Shown here piece after piece: positions 12,010-24,347 of a stretch of 64,000 nt of DNA (positions are counted from its first letter, which is position 1; the number at the start of each line of letters is the position of its first letter). A program made the translations under genes and the position numbers. This DNA comes from Euwallacea fornicatus. Lineage: Eukaryota; Arthropoda; Insecta; Coleoptera; Curculionidae. The DNA lies in contig NW_027096076.1 in the NCBI RefSeq assembly GCF_040115645.1, forward strand, positions 124,001 to 188,000, read 5' to 3'. The notes under the pieces are model-generated. The model was not told the origin of the DNA. It was given only the letters and a program-made list of their open reading frames with translations, and searched no databases.

Positions 12010-15000
12010 GTCACGAGAGATGTATGTTTGTGCACATAAATTACTCGTTTTCTAGAAAACTCACCAAGATACAATGAAGCCTTATTTGTCATGTTAAAAA
12101 GTTCGTTGAGGCGATTCTGTGGTCAAATTTTGAAGGTATGGGGAGCTCATTTGCCGAAGTTACGGAGGTTCAAAACTTGAAAAGTCACGAAAGATGTGTG
12201 TTTGAGCACATAAATTACTAGTTTTCTACAAAAATTCACCAAGATACAATGAAGCCTTATTTGTCATGTTAAAGAGGTCGTGGAGGTGATTCTGTGGTAA
12301 AATTTTGAAGGTATTTGGAGCTCATTTGCCGAAGTTACGGAGGTTCAAAACTTGAAAAGTCACGAAAGATGTGTGTTTGAGCACATAAATTACTAGTTTT
12401 CTACAAAAATTCACCAAGATACAATGAAGCCTTATTTGTCATGTTAAAGAGGTCGTGGAGGTGATTCTGTGGTAAAATTTTGAAGGTATTTGGAGCTCAT
12501 TTGCCGAAGTTACGGAGGTTCAAAACTTGAAAAGTCACGAAAGAAGTGTGTTTGTGAACATAAATTACTCGTTTTCTAGAAAACTCACCAAGATACAATG
12601 AAGCCTTATTTGTCACGTTAAAAAGTTCGTTGAGGCGATTCTGTGGTCAAATTTGAAGGTATGGGGAGCACATTTGCCGAAGTTACGGAGGTTCAAAGCT
12701 TGAAAAGTCACGAAAGATGTGTGTTTGAGCACATAAATTACTCGTTTTCTAGAAAACTCACCAAGATACAATGAAGCCTTATTTGTCATGTTAAAGAGCT
12801 CGTCGAGGTGATTCTGTGGTAAAATTTTGAAGGTATTTGGAGCTCATTTGCCGAAGTTATGGAGGTTCAAAACTTGAAAAGTCACGCAAGATGTATGTTT
12901 GTGCACATAAATTACTCGTTTCCTAGAAAACTCACCGAGATATAATGAAACCTTATGAGTCATGATGAAGAGCTAAACGAGATGATTCTATGATCAATTT
13001 TTTAAGCAATTTGAAGCACATTTGCCGAAGTTACGGAGGTTCAAAACTTGAAAAGTCACGAAAGATGTAAGTTTGTGCACATAAATTACTCGTTTTCTAG
13101 AAAACTCACCAAGATACAATGAAGCCTTCATAGTCGTGTTAAAGAGCTCGTTGAGATGATTCTGTGGTCAAATTTTGAAGGTAGTTGCAGCTCATTTGCC
13201 GAAGTTACGGAGGTTCAAATCTTGAAAAGTCACGAAAGATGTATGTTTGTGCACATAAATTACTCGTTTTCTAGAAAACTCACCAAGATACAATGAAGCC
13301 TTCTTAGTCGTGTTAAAGAGCTCGTTGAGATGATTCTGTGGTAAAATTTTGAAGGTAGTTGCAGCTCATTTGCCTAAGTTACGGAGGTTCAAATCTTGAA
13401 AAGTCACGAAAGTTGTATGTTTGTGCACATAAATTACTCGTTTTCTAGAAAACTCACCAAGATACAATGAAGCCTTATGAGTCATGTTAAAGAGCTCGTC
13501 GAGGTGATTCTGTGGTAAAATTTTGAAGGTATTTGGAGCTCATTTGCTGAAGTTACGGAGGTTCAAAACTTGAAAAGTCACGAAAGATGTGTGTTTGAGC
13601 ACATAAATTACTCGTTTTCTACAAAACTCACCGAGATATAATGAAGCCTTATGAGTCATGATGAAGAGCTCAACGAGATGATTCTATGATCAATTTTTTA
13701 AGCAATTTGAAGCACATTTGCCGAAGTTACGGAGGTTCAAAGCTTGAAAAGTCACGAAAGATGTGTGTTTGAGCACATAAATTTCTCGTTTTCTAGAAAA
13801 CTCACCGAGATATAATGAAGCCTTATTTGTCATGTTAAAGAGCTCGTTGAGATGATTCTGTGGTCAAATTTTGAAGGTAGTTGCAGCTGATTTGCCGAAG
13901 TTACGGAGGTTCAAATCTTGAAAAGTCACGAAAGATGTGTGTTTGAGTACATAAATTACTCGTTTTCTAGAAAACTCACCGAGATATATTGAAGCCTTAT
14001 GAGTCATGATGAAGAGCTCAACGAGATGATTCTATGATCAATTTTTTAAGCAATTTGAAGCACATTTGCCGAAGTTACGGAGGTTCAAAGCTTGAAAAGT
14101 CACGAAAGATGTTTGTTTGAGCACATAAATTTCTCGTTTTCTAGAAAACTCACCGAGATATAATGAAGCCTTATTTGTCATGTTAAAGAGCTCGTTGAGA
14201 TGATTCTGTGGTCAAATTTTGAAGGTAGTTGCAGCTGATTTGCCGAAGTTACGGAGGTTCAAATCTTGAAAAGTCACGAAAGATGTGTGTTTGAGTACAT
14301 AAATTACTCGTTTTCTAGAAAACTCACCGAGATATATTGAAGCCTTATTTGTCATGTTAAAGAGCTCGTCGAGGTGATTCTGTGGTAAAATTTTGAAGGT
14401 ATTTGGAGCTCATTTGCTGAAGTTACGGAGGTTCAAATCTTGAAAAGTCACGAAAGATGTGTGTTTGAGCACATAAATTAGTCGTTTTCTAGAAAACTCA
14501 CTTAGATATAATGAAGCCTTATGAGTCATGATGAAGAGCTCAACGAGATGATTCTATGATCAATTTTTTAAGCAATTTGAAGCACATTTGCCGAAGTTAC
14601 GGAGGTTCAAAGCTTGAAAAGTCACGAAAGATGTATGTTTGTGCACATAAATTACTCGTTTTCTAGAAAACTCACCGAGATATAATGAAGCTTTATGAGT
14701 CATGATGAAGAGCTCAACGTGATGATTCTATGATCAATTTTTTAAGCAATTTGAAGCACATTTGCCGAAGTTACGGAGGTTCAAATCTTGAAAAGTCACG
14801 AAAGATGTGTGTTTGAGCATATAAATTACTCGTTTTCTAGAAAACTCATCGAGATATAATGAAGCCTTATGAGTCATGATGAAGAGCTAAACGAGATGAT
14901 TCTATGATCAATTTATTAAGCAATTTGAAGCACATTTGCCGAAGTTACGGAGGTTCAAAGCTTGAAAAGTCACGAAAGATGTGTGTTTGAGCACATAAAT

Positions 15001-15663
15001 TACTCGTTTTCTAGAAAACTCACCAAGATACAATGAAGCCTTATTTGTCATGTTAAAGAGCTCGTCGAGGTGATTCTGTGGTAAAATTTTGAAGGTATTT
15101 GGAACTCATTTGCCGAAGTTACGGAGGTTCAAAACTTGAAAAGTCACGAAAGATGTGTGTTTGTGAACATAAATTACTAGTTTTCTAAAAAACTCACCAA
15201 GATACAATGAAGCCTTATTTGTCATGTTAAAGAGCTCGTCGAGGTGATTCTGTGGTAAAATTTTGAAGGTATTTGGAGCTCATTTGCTGAAGTTACGGAG
15301 GTTCAAACTTGAAAAGTCACGAAAGATGTGTGTTTGTGAACATAAATTACTAGTTTTCTAAAAAACTCACCAAGATACAATGAAGCCTTATTTATCATGT
15401 TAAAGAGCTCGTCGAGGTGATTCTGTGGTAAAATTTTGAAGGTAGTTGCAGCTCATTTGCCTAAGTTACGGAGGTTCAAATCTTGAAAAGTCACGAAAGA
15501 TGTGTGTTTGAGCACATAAATTACTCGTTTTCTAGAAAACTCATCGAGATATAATGAAGCCTTATGAGTCATGATGAAGAGCTAAACGAGATGATTCTAT
15601 GATCAATTTTTTAAGCAATTTGAAGCACATTTGCCGAAGTTACGGAGGTTCAAATCTTGAAAA
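12010..15663 (+). repeat. HOR type I, unit 4 (21 monomers)
   Basis: This unit is 3654 bp, exactly 21 x 174. It has the TCAAATTTGAAGG monomer (near 12600-12700) like unit 2, and the AAGAAGTGTG change near 12541 shared only with unit 3 (near 7844). It also carries the same two hybrid monomers as unit 3, the first at 14099, which is 4872 bp (28 x 174) from its counterpart at 9227. Unit 4 has only one round of the block that unit 3 repeats. From about 14440 the order departs from units 1-3, with a CACTTAG monomer and a GTATG monomer inserted before the shared tail. Confidence 0.87.
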
Positions 15664-18600
15664 GTCACGAGAGATGTATGTTTGTGCACATAAATTACTC
15701 GTTTTCTAGAAAACTCACTTAGATATAATGAAGCCTTATCAGTCATGATGAAGAGCTCAACGAGATGATTCTATGATCAATTTTTTAAGCAATTTGAAGC
15801 ACATTTGCCGAAGTTACGGAGGTTCAAATCTTGAAAAGTCACGAAAGATGTATGTTTGTGCACATAAATTACTCGTTTTCTAGAAAACTCACCAAGATAC
15901 AATGAAGCCTTATTTGTCATGTTAAAGAGCTCGTCGAGGTGATTCTGTGGTAAAATTTTGAAGGTATTTGGAGCTCATTTGCTGAAGTTACGGAGGTTCA
16001 AAACGTGAAAAGTCACGAAAGATGTGTGTTTGAGCACATAAATTACTCGTTTTCTAGAAAACTCACCAAGATACAATGAAGCCTTAATTGTCATGTTAAA
16101 GACCTCGTTGAGGCGATTCTGTGGTCAAATTTTGAAGGTAGTTGGAGCTCATTTGCCGAAGTTACGGAGGTTCAACGCTTGAAAAATCACGAAAGATGTG
16201 TGTTTGAGCACATAAATTACTCGTTTTCTAGAAAACTCACCGAGATATAATGAAGCCTTATGAGTCATGATGAAGAGCTCAACGTGATGATTCTATGATC
16301 AATTTTTTAAGCAATTTGAAGCACATTTGCCGAAGTTACGGAGGTTCAAATCTTGAAAAGTCACGAAAGATGTGTGTTTGAGCACATAATTTACTAGTTT
16401 TCTACAAAAATTCACCAAGATACAATGAAGCCTTATTTGTCATGTTAAAGAGGTCGTCGAGGTGATTCTGTGGTAAAATTTTGAAGGTATTTGGAGCTCA
16501 TTTGCCGAAGTTACGGACGTTCAAAGCTTGAAAAGTCACGAAAGATGTGTGTTTGAGCACATAAATTACTCGTTTTCTAGAAAACTCACTTAGATATAAT
16601 GAAGCCTTCTTAGTCGTGTTAAAGAGCTCGTTGAGATGATTCTGTGGTCAATTTTTGAAGGTAGTTGCAGCTCATTTGCCGAAGTTACGGAGGTTCAAAT
16701 CTTGAAAAGTCACGAAAGATGTGTGTTTGAGCATATTAAGTACTCGTTTTCTAGAAAACTCATCGAGATATAATGAAGCCTTATGAGTCATGATGAAGAG
16801 CTAAACGAGATGATTCTATGATCAATTTTTTAAGCAATTTGAAGCACATTTGCCGAAGTTACGGAGGTTCAAAGCTTGAAAAATCACGAAAGATGTGTGT
16901 TTAAGCACATAAATTACTCGTTTTCTAGAAAACTCACCGAGATATAATGAAGCCTTATGAGTCATGATGAAGAGCTCAACGAGATGATTCTATGATCAAT
17001 TTTTTAAGCAATTTGAAGCACATTTGCCGAAGTTACGGAGGTTCAAAGCTTGAAAAATCACGAAAGATGTGTGTTTGTGCACATAAATTACTCGTTTTCT
17101 AGAAAACTCACCAAGATACAATGAAGCCTTCATAGTCGTGTTAAAGAGCTCGTTGAGATGATTCTGTGGTCAAATTTTGAAGGTAGTTGCAGCTCATTTG
17201 CCGAAGTTACGGAGGTTCAAATCTTGAAAAGTCACGAAAGATGTGTGTTTGAGCACATAAATTACTCGTTTTCTAGAAAACTCACTTAGATATAATGAAG
17301 CCTTATCAGTCATGATGAAGAGCTCAACGAGATGATTCTATGATCAATTTTTTAAGCAATTTGAAGCACATTTGCCGAAGTTACGGAGGTTCAAATGTTG
17401 AAAAGTCACGAAAGATGTATGTTTGTGCACATAAATTACTCGTTTTCTAGAAAACTCACCAAGATACAATGAAGCTTTATTTGTCATGTTAAAGAGCTCG
17501 TCGAGGTGATTCTGTGGTAAAATTTTGAAGGTATTTGGAGCTCATTTGCTGAGGTTACGGAGGTTCAAAAGGTAAAAAGTCACGAAAGATGTGTGTTTGA
17601 GCACATAAATTACTCGTTTTCTAGAAAACTCACCAAGATACAATGAAGCCTTATTTGTCATGTTAAAGAGCTCGTCGAGGTGATTCTGTGGTAAAATTTT
17701 GAAGGTATTTGGAGCTCATTTGCCGAAGTTATGGAGGTTCAAAACTTGAAAAGTCACGCAAGATGTATGTTTGTGCACATAAATTACTCGTTTCCTAGAA
17801 AACTCACCGAGATATAATGAAACCTTATGAGTCATGATGAAGAGCTGAACGAGATGATTCTATGATCAATTTTTTAAGCAATTTGAAGCACATTTGCCGA
17901 AGTTACGGAGGTTCAAAACTTGAAAAGTCACGAAAGATGTAAGTTTGTGCACATAAATTACTCGTTTTCTAGAAAACTCACCAAGATACAATGAAGCCTT
18001 CATAGTCGTGTTAAAGAGCTCGTTGAGATGATTCTGTGGTCAAATTTTGAAGGTAGTTGCAGCTCATTTGCCGAAGTTACGGAGGTTCAAATCTTGAAAA
18101 GTCACGAAAGATGTGTGTTTGAGCACATAAATTACTCGTTTTCTAGAAAACTCACTTAGATATAATGAAGCCTTATCAGTCATGATGAAGAGCTCAACGA
18201 GATGATTCTATGATCAATTTTTTAAGCAATTTGAAGCACATTTGCCGAAGTTACGGAGGTTCAAATCTTGAAAAGTCACGAAAGATGTATGTTTGTGCAC
18301 ATAAATTACTCGTTTTCTAGAAAACTCACCAAGATACAATGAAGCTTTATTTGTCATGTTAAAGAGCTCGTCGAGGTGATTCTGTGGTAAAATTTTGAAG
18401 GTATTTGGAGCTCATTTGCTGAAGTTACGGAGGTTCAAATCTTGAAAAGTCACGAAAGATGTGTGTTTGAGCATATTAAGTACTCGTTTTCTAGAAAACT
18501 CATCGAGATATAATGAAGCCTTATGAGTCATGATGAAGAGCTAAACGAGATGATTCTATGATCAATTTTTTAAGCAATTTGAAGCACATTTGCCGAAGTT

Positions 18601-18796
18601 ACGGAGGTTCAAAGCTTGAAAAATCACGAAAGATGTGTGTTTAAGCACATAAATTACTCGTTTTCTAGAAAACTCACCGAGATATAATGAAGCCTTATGA
18701 GTCATGATGAAGAGCTCAACGAGATGATTCTATGATCAATTTTTTAAGCAATTTGAAGCACATTTGCCGAAGTTACGGAGGTTCAAATCTTGAAAA
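15664..18796 (+). repeat. Satellite block with type II monomer order (18 monomers)
   Basis: The block opens with the type I unit-start monomer (GTCACGAGAG at 15664) but changes order inside that monomer, at about 15717, to CACTTAGATATAATG with CCTTATCAG. The block is 3133 bp. Its diagnostic monomers are the GACCTCGTTGAGGCG/TTCAACGCTTG pair (from 16101), TACGGACGTTC (16512), GCATATTAAGTAC (16731 and about 18471) and GTTTAAGCAC. These are rare or absent in type I units and recur through the rest of the window. About 16465-18431 matches 22381-24347 at an offset of 5916 bp. Confidence 0.85.
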
Positions 18797-21700
18797 GTCA
18801 CGAAAGATGTGTGTTTGTGAACATAAATTACTAGTTTTCTAAAAAACTCACCGAGATATAATGAAGCTTTATGAGTCATGATGAAGAGCTCAACGTGATG
18901 ATTCTATGGTCAATTTTTTAAGCAATTTGAAGCACATTTGCCGAAGTTACGGAGGTTCAAATCTTGAAAAGTCACGAAAGATGTGTGTTTGTGCATATAA
19001 ATTACTCGTTTTCTAGAAAACTCATCGAGATATAATGAAGCCTTATGAGTCATGATGAAGAGCTAAACGAGATGATTCTATGATCAATTTATTAAGCAAT
19101 TTGAAGCACATTTGCCGAAGTTACGGAGGTTCAAAGCTTGAAAAGTCACGAAAGATGTGTGTTTGAGCACATAAATTACTCGTTTTCTAGAAAACTCACC
19201 AAGATACAATGAAGCCTTATTTGTCATGTTAAAGAGCTCGTCGAGTTGATTCTGTGGTAAAATTTTGAAGGTATTTGGAACTCATTTGCCGAAGTTACGG
19301 AGGTTCAAAACTTGAAAAGTCACGAAAGATGTGTGTTTGTGAACATAAATTACTAGTTTTCTAAAAAACTCACCAAGATACAATGAAGCCTTATTTGTCA
19401 TGTTAAAGAGCTCGTCGAGGTGATTCTGTGGTAAAATTTTGAAGGTATTTGGAGCTCATTTGCTGAAGTTACGGAGGTTCAAACTTGAAAAGTCACGAAA
19501 GATGTGTGTTTGTGAACATAAATTACTAGTTTTCTAAAAAACTCACCAAGATACAATGAAGCCTTATTTATCATGTTAAAGAGCTCGTCGAGGTGATTCT
19601 GTGGTAAAATTTTGAAGGTAGTTGCAGCTCATTTGCCTAAGTTACGGAGGTTCAAATCTTGAAAAGTCACGAAAGATGTGTGTTTGAGCACATAAATTAC
19701 TCGTTTTCTAGAAAACTCATCGAGATATAATGAAGCCTTATGAGTCATGATGAAGAGCTAAACGAGATGATTCTATGATCAATTTTTTAAGCAATTTGAA
19801 GCACATTTGCCGAAGTTACGGAGGTTCAAATCTTGAAAAGTCACGAGAGATGTATGTTTGTGCACATAAATTACTCGTTTTCTAGAAAACTCACCAAGAT
19901 ACAATGAAGCCTTATTTGTCATGTTAAAAAGTTCGTTGAGGCGATTCTGTGGTCAAATTTTGAAGGTATGGGGAGCTCATTTGCCGAAGTTACGGAGGTT
20001 CAAAACTTGAAAAGTCACGAAAGATGTGTGTTTGAGCACATAAATTACTAGTTTTCTACAAAAATTCACCAAGATACAATGAAGCCTTATTTGTCATGTT
20101 AAAGAGGTCGTGGAGGTGATTCTGTGGTAAAATTTTGAAGGTATTTGGAGCTCATTTGCCGAAGTTACGGAGGTTCAAAACTTGAAAAGTCACGAAAGAT
20201 GTGTGTTTGAGCACATAAATTACTAGTTTTCTACAAAAATTCACCAAGATACAATGAAGCCTTATTTGTCATGTTAAAGAGGTCGTGGAGGTGATTCTGT
20301 GGTAAAATTTTGAAGGTATTTGGAGCTCATTTGCCGAAGTTACGGAGGTTCAAAACTTGAAAAGTCACGAAAGATGTGTGTTTGTGAACATAAATTACTC
20401 GTTTTCTAGAAAACTCACCAAGATACAATGAAGCCTTATTTGTCACGTTAAAAAGTTCGTTGAGGCGATTCTGTGGTCAAATTTGAAGGTATGGGGAGCA
20501 CATTTGCCGAAGTTACGGAGGTTCAAAGCTTGAAAAGTCACGAAAGATGTGTGTTTGAGCACATAAATTACTCGTTTTCTAGAAAACTCACCAAGATACA
20601 ATGAAGCCTTATTTGTCATGTTAAAGAGCTCGTCGAGGTGATTCTGCGGTAAAATTTTGAAGGTATTTGGAGCTCATTTGCCGAAGTTATGGAGGTTCAA
20701 AACTTGAAAAGTCACGCAAGATGTATGTTTGTGCACATAAATTACTCGTTTCCTAGAAAACTCACCGAGATATAATGAAACCTTATGAGTCATGATGAAG
20801 AGCTAAACGAGATGATTCTATGATCAATTTTTTAAGCAATTTGAAGCACATTTGCCGAAGTTACGGAGGTTCAAAACTTGAAAAGTCACGAAAGATGTAA
20901 GTTTGTGCACATAAATTACTCGTTTTCTAGAAAACTCACCAAGATACAATGAAGCCTTCATAGTCGTGTTAAAGATCTCGTTGAGATGATTCTGTGGTCA
21001 AATTTTGAAGGTAGTTGCAGCTCATTTGCCGAAGTTACGGAGGTTCAAATCTTGAAAAGTCACGAAAGATGTATGTTTGTGCACATAAATTACTCGTTTT
21101 CTAGAAAACTCACCAAGATACAATGAAGCCTTCTTAGTCGTGTTAAAGAGCTCGTTGAGATGATTCTGTGGTAAAATTTTGAAGGTAGTTGCAGCTCATT
21201 TGCCTAAGTTACGGAGGTTCAAATCTTGAAAAGTCACGAAAGATGTGTGTTTGAGCACATAAATTACTCGTTTTCTAGAAAACTCATCGAGATATAATGA
21301 AGCCTTATGAGTCATGATGAAGAGCTAAACGAGATGATTCTATGATCAATTTTTTAAGCAATTTGAAGCACATTTGCCGATGTTACGGAGGTTCAAATCT
21401 TGAAAAGTCACGAAAGTTGTATGTTTGTGCACATAAATTACTCGTTTTCTAGAAAACTCACCAAGATACAATGAAGCCTTATGAGTCATGTTAAAGAGCT
21501 CGTCGAGGTGATTCTGTGGTAAAATTTTGAAGGTATTTGGAGCTCATTTGCTGAAGTTACGGAGGTTCAAAACTTGAAAAGTCACGAAAGATGTGTGTTT
21601 GAGCACATAAATTACTCGTTTTCTACAAAACTCACCGAGATATAATGAAGCCTTATGAGTCATGATGAAGAGCTCAACGAGATGATTCTATGATCAATTT

Positions 21701-22276
21701 TTTAAGCAATTTGAAGCACATTTGCCGAAGTTACGGAGGTTCAAAGCTTGAAAAGTCACGAAAGATGTGTGTTTGAGCACATAAATTTCTCGTTTTCTAG
21801 AAAACTCACCGAGATATAATGAAGCCTTATTTGTCATGTTAAAGAGCTCGTTGAGATGATTCTGTGGTCAAATTTTGAAGGTAGTTGCAGCTGATTTGCC
21901 GAAGTTACGGAGGTTCAAATCTTGAAAAGTCACGAAAGATGTGTGTTTGAGTACATAAATTACTCGTTTTCTAGAAAACTCACCGAGATATATTGAAGCC
22001 TTATGAGTCATGATGAAGAGCTCAACGAGATGATTCTATGATCAATTTTTTAAGCAATTTGAAGCACATTTGCCGAAGTTACGGAGGTTCAAAGCTTGAA
22101 AAGTCACGAAAGATGTTTGTTTGAGCACATAAATTACTCGTTTTCTAGAAAACTCACCGAGATATAATGAAGCCTTATGAGTCATGATGAAGAGCTGAAC
22201 GAGATGATTCTATGATCAATTTTTTAAGCAATTTGAAGCACATTTGCCGAAGTTACGGAGGTTCAAATCTTGAAAA
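18797..22276 (+). repeat. One complete type I HOR period inside type II sequence
   Basis: This segment is 3480 bp, exactly one 20-monomer type I period, in a rotated phase. It begins with the GTGAACAT monomer carrying AAGCTTTATG, equivalent to 2788 and 6268, and contains the unit-start monomer at 19840. It stops at 22277, where another GTGAACAT monomer begins and then leads into type II order. Like units 2 and 4 it has the TCAAATTTGAAGG monomer (near 20480). The segment starts and ends at equivalent positions of the HOR, as expected if exactly one period moved by unequal exchange or conversion. Confidence 0.87.
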
Positions 22277-24347
22277 GCCACGAAAGATGTGTGTTTGTGA
22301 ACATAAATTACTAGTTTTCTAAAAAACTCACCAAGATACAATAAAGCCTTATTTGTCATGTTAAAGAGCTCGTCGAGGTGATTCTGTGGTAAAATTTTGA
22401 AGGTATTTGGAGCTCATTTGCCGAAGTTACGGACGTTCAAAGCTTGAAAAGTCACGAAAGATGTGTGTTTGAGCACATAAATTACTCGTTTTCTAGAAAA
22501 CTCACTTAGATATAATGAAGCCTTCTTAGTCGTGTTAAAGAGCTCGTTGAGATGATTCTGTGGTCAATTTTTGAAGGTAGTTGCAGCTCATTTGCCGAAG
22601 TTACGGAGGTTCAAATCTTGAAAAGTCACGAAAGATGTGTGTTTGAGCATATTAAGTACTCGTTTTCTAGAAAACTCATCGAGATATAATGAAGCCTTAT
22701 GAGTCATGATGAAGAGCTAAACGAGATGATTCTATGATCAATTTTTTAAGCAATTTGAAGCACATTTGCCGAAGTTACGGAGGTTCAAAGCTTGATAAAT
22801 CACGAAAGATGTGTGTTTAAGCACATAAATTACTCGTTTTCTAGAAAACTCACCGAGATATAATGAAGCCTTATGAGTCATGATGAAGAGCTCAACGAGA
22901 TGATTCTATGATCAATTTTTTAAGCAATTTGAAGCACATTTGCCGAAGTTACGGAGGTTCAAAGCTTGAAAAATCACGAAAGATGTGTGTTTGTGCACAT
23001 AAATTACTCGTTTTCTAGAAAACTCACCAAGATACAATGAAGCCTTCATAGTCGTGTTAAAGAGCTCGTTGAGATGATTCTGTGGTCAAATTTTGAAGGT
23101 AGTTGCAGCTCATTTGCCGAAGTTACGGAGGTTCAAATCTTGAAAAGTCACGAAAGATGTGTGTTTGAGCACATAAATTACTCGTTTTCTAGAAAACTCA
23201 CTTAGATATAATGAAGCCTTATCAGTCATGATGAAGAGCTCAACGAGATGATTCTATGATCAATTTTTTAAGCAATTTGAAGCATATTTGCCGAAGTTAC
23301 GGAGGTTCAAATCTTGAAAAGTCACGAAAGATGTATGTTTGTGCACATAAATTACTCGTTTTCTAGAAAACTCACCAAGATACAATGAAGCTTTATTTGT
23401 CATGTTAAAGAGCTCGTCGAGGTGATTCTGTGGTAAAATTTTGAAGGTATTTGGAGCTCATTTGCTGAAGTTACGGAGGTTCAAAACGTGAAAAGTCACG
23501 AAAGATGTGTGTTTGAGCACATAAATTACTCGTTTTCTAGAAAACTCACCAAGATACAATGAAGCCTTATTTGTCATGTTAAAGAGCTCGTCGAGGTGAT
23601 TCTGTGGTAAAATTTTGAAGGTATTTGGAGCTCATTTGCCGAAGTTATGGAGGTTCAAAACTTGAAAAGTCACGCAAGATGTATGTTTGTGCACATAAAT
23701 TACTCGTTTCCTAGAAAACTCACCGAGATATAATGAAACCTTATGAGTCATGATGAAGAGCTAAACGAGATGATTCTATGATCAATTTTTTAAGCAATTT
23801 GAAGCACATTTGCCGAAGTTACGGAGGTTCAAAACTTGAAAAGTCACGAAAGATGTAAGTTTGTGCACATAAATTACTCGTTTTCTAGAAAACTCACCAA
23901 GATACAATGAAGCCTTCATAGTCGTGTTAAAGAGCTCGTTGAGATGATTCTGTGGTCAAATTTTGAAGGTAGTTGCAGCTCATTTGCCGAAGTTACGGAG
24001 GTTCAAATCTTGAAAAGTCACGAAAGATGTGTGTTTGAGCACATAAATTACTCGTTTTCTAGAAAACTCACTTAGATATAATGAAGCCTTATCAGTCATG
24101 ATGAAGAGCTCAACGAGATGATTCTATGATCAATTTTTTAAGCAATTTGAAGCACATTTGCCGAAGTTACGGAGGTTCAAATCTTGAAAAGTCACGAAAG
24201 ATGTATGTTTGTGCACATAAATTACTCGTTTTCTAGAAAACTCACCAAGATACAATGAAGCTTTATTTGTCATGTTAAAGAGCTCGTCGAGGTGATTCTT
24301 TGGTAAAATTTTGAAGGTATTTGGAGCTCATTTGCTGAAGTTACGGA
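22277..24347 (+). repeat. Type II block, copy of 16.5-18.4 kb
   Basis: After a transitional GTGAACAT monomer with ATACAATAAAGCC and GAAAAGCCACG (both unusual), the sequence from about 22381 follows 16465-18431 at a constant offset of 5916 bp (34 monomers). Checked landmarks: TACGGACGTTC at 16512 and 22428, and GTCACGCAAG at 17753 and 23669. The copies part at about 24347, where one has TTCAAATCTTG and the other TTCAAAACGTG. Confidence 0.85.
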
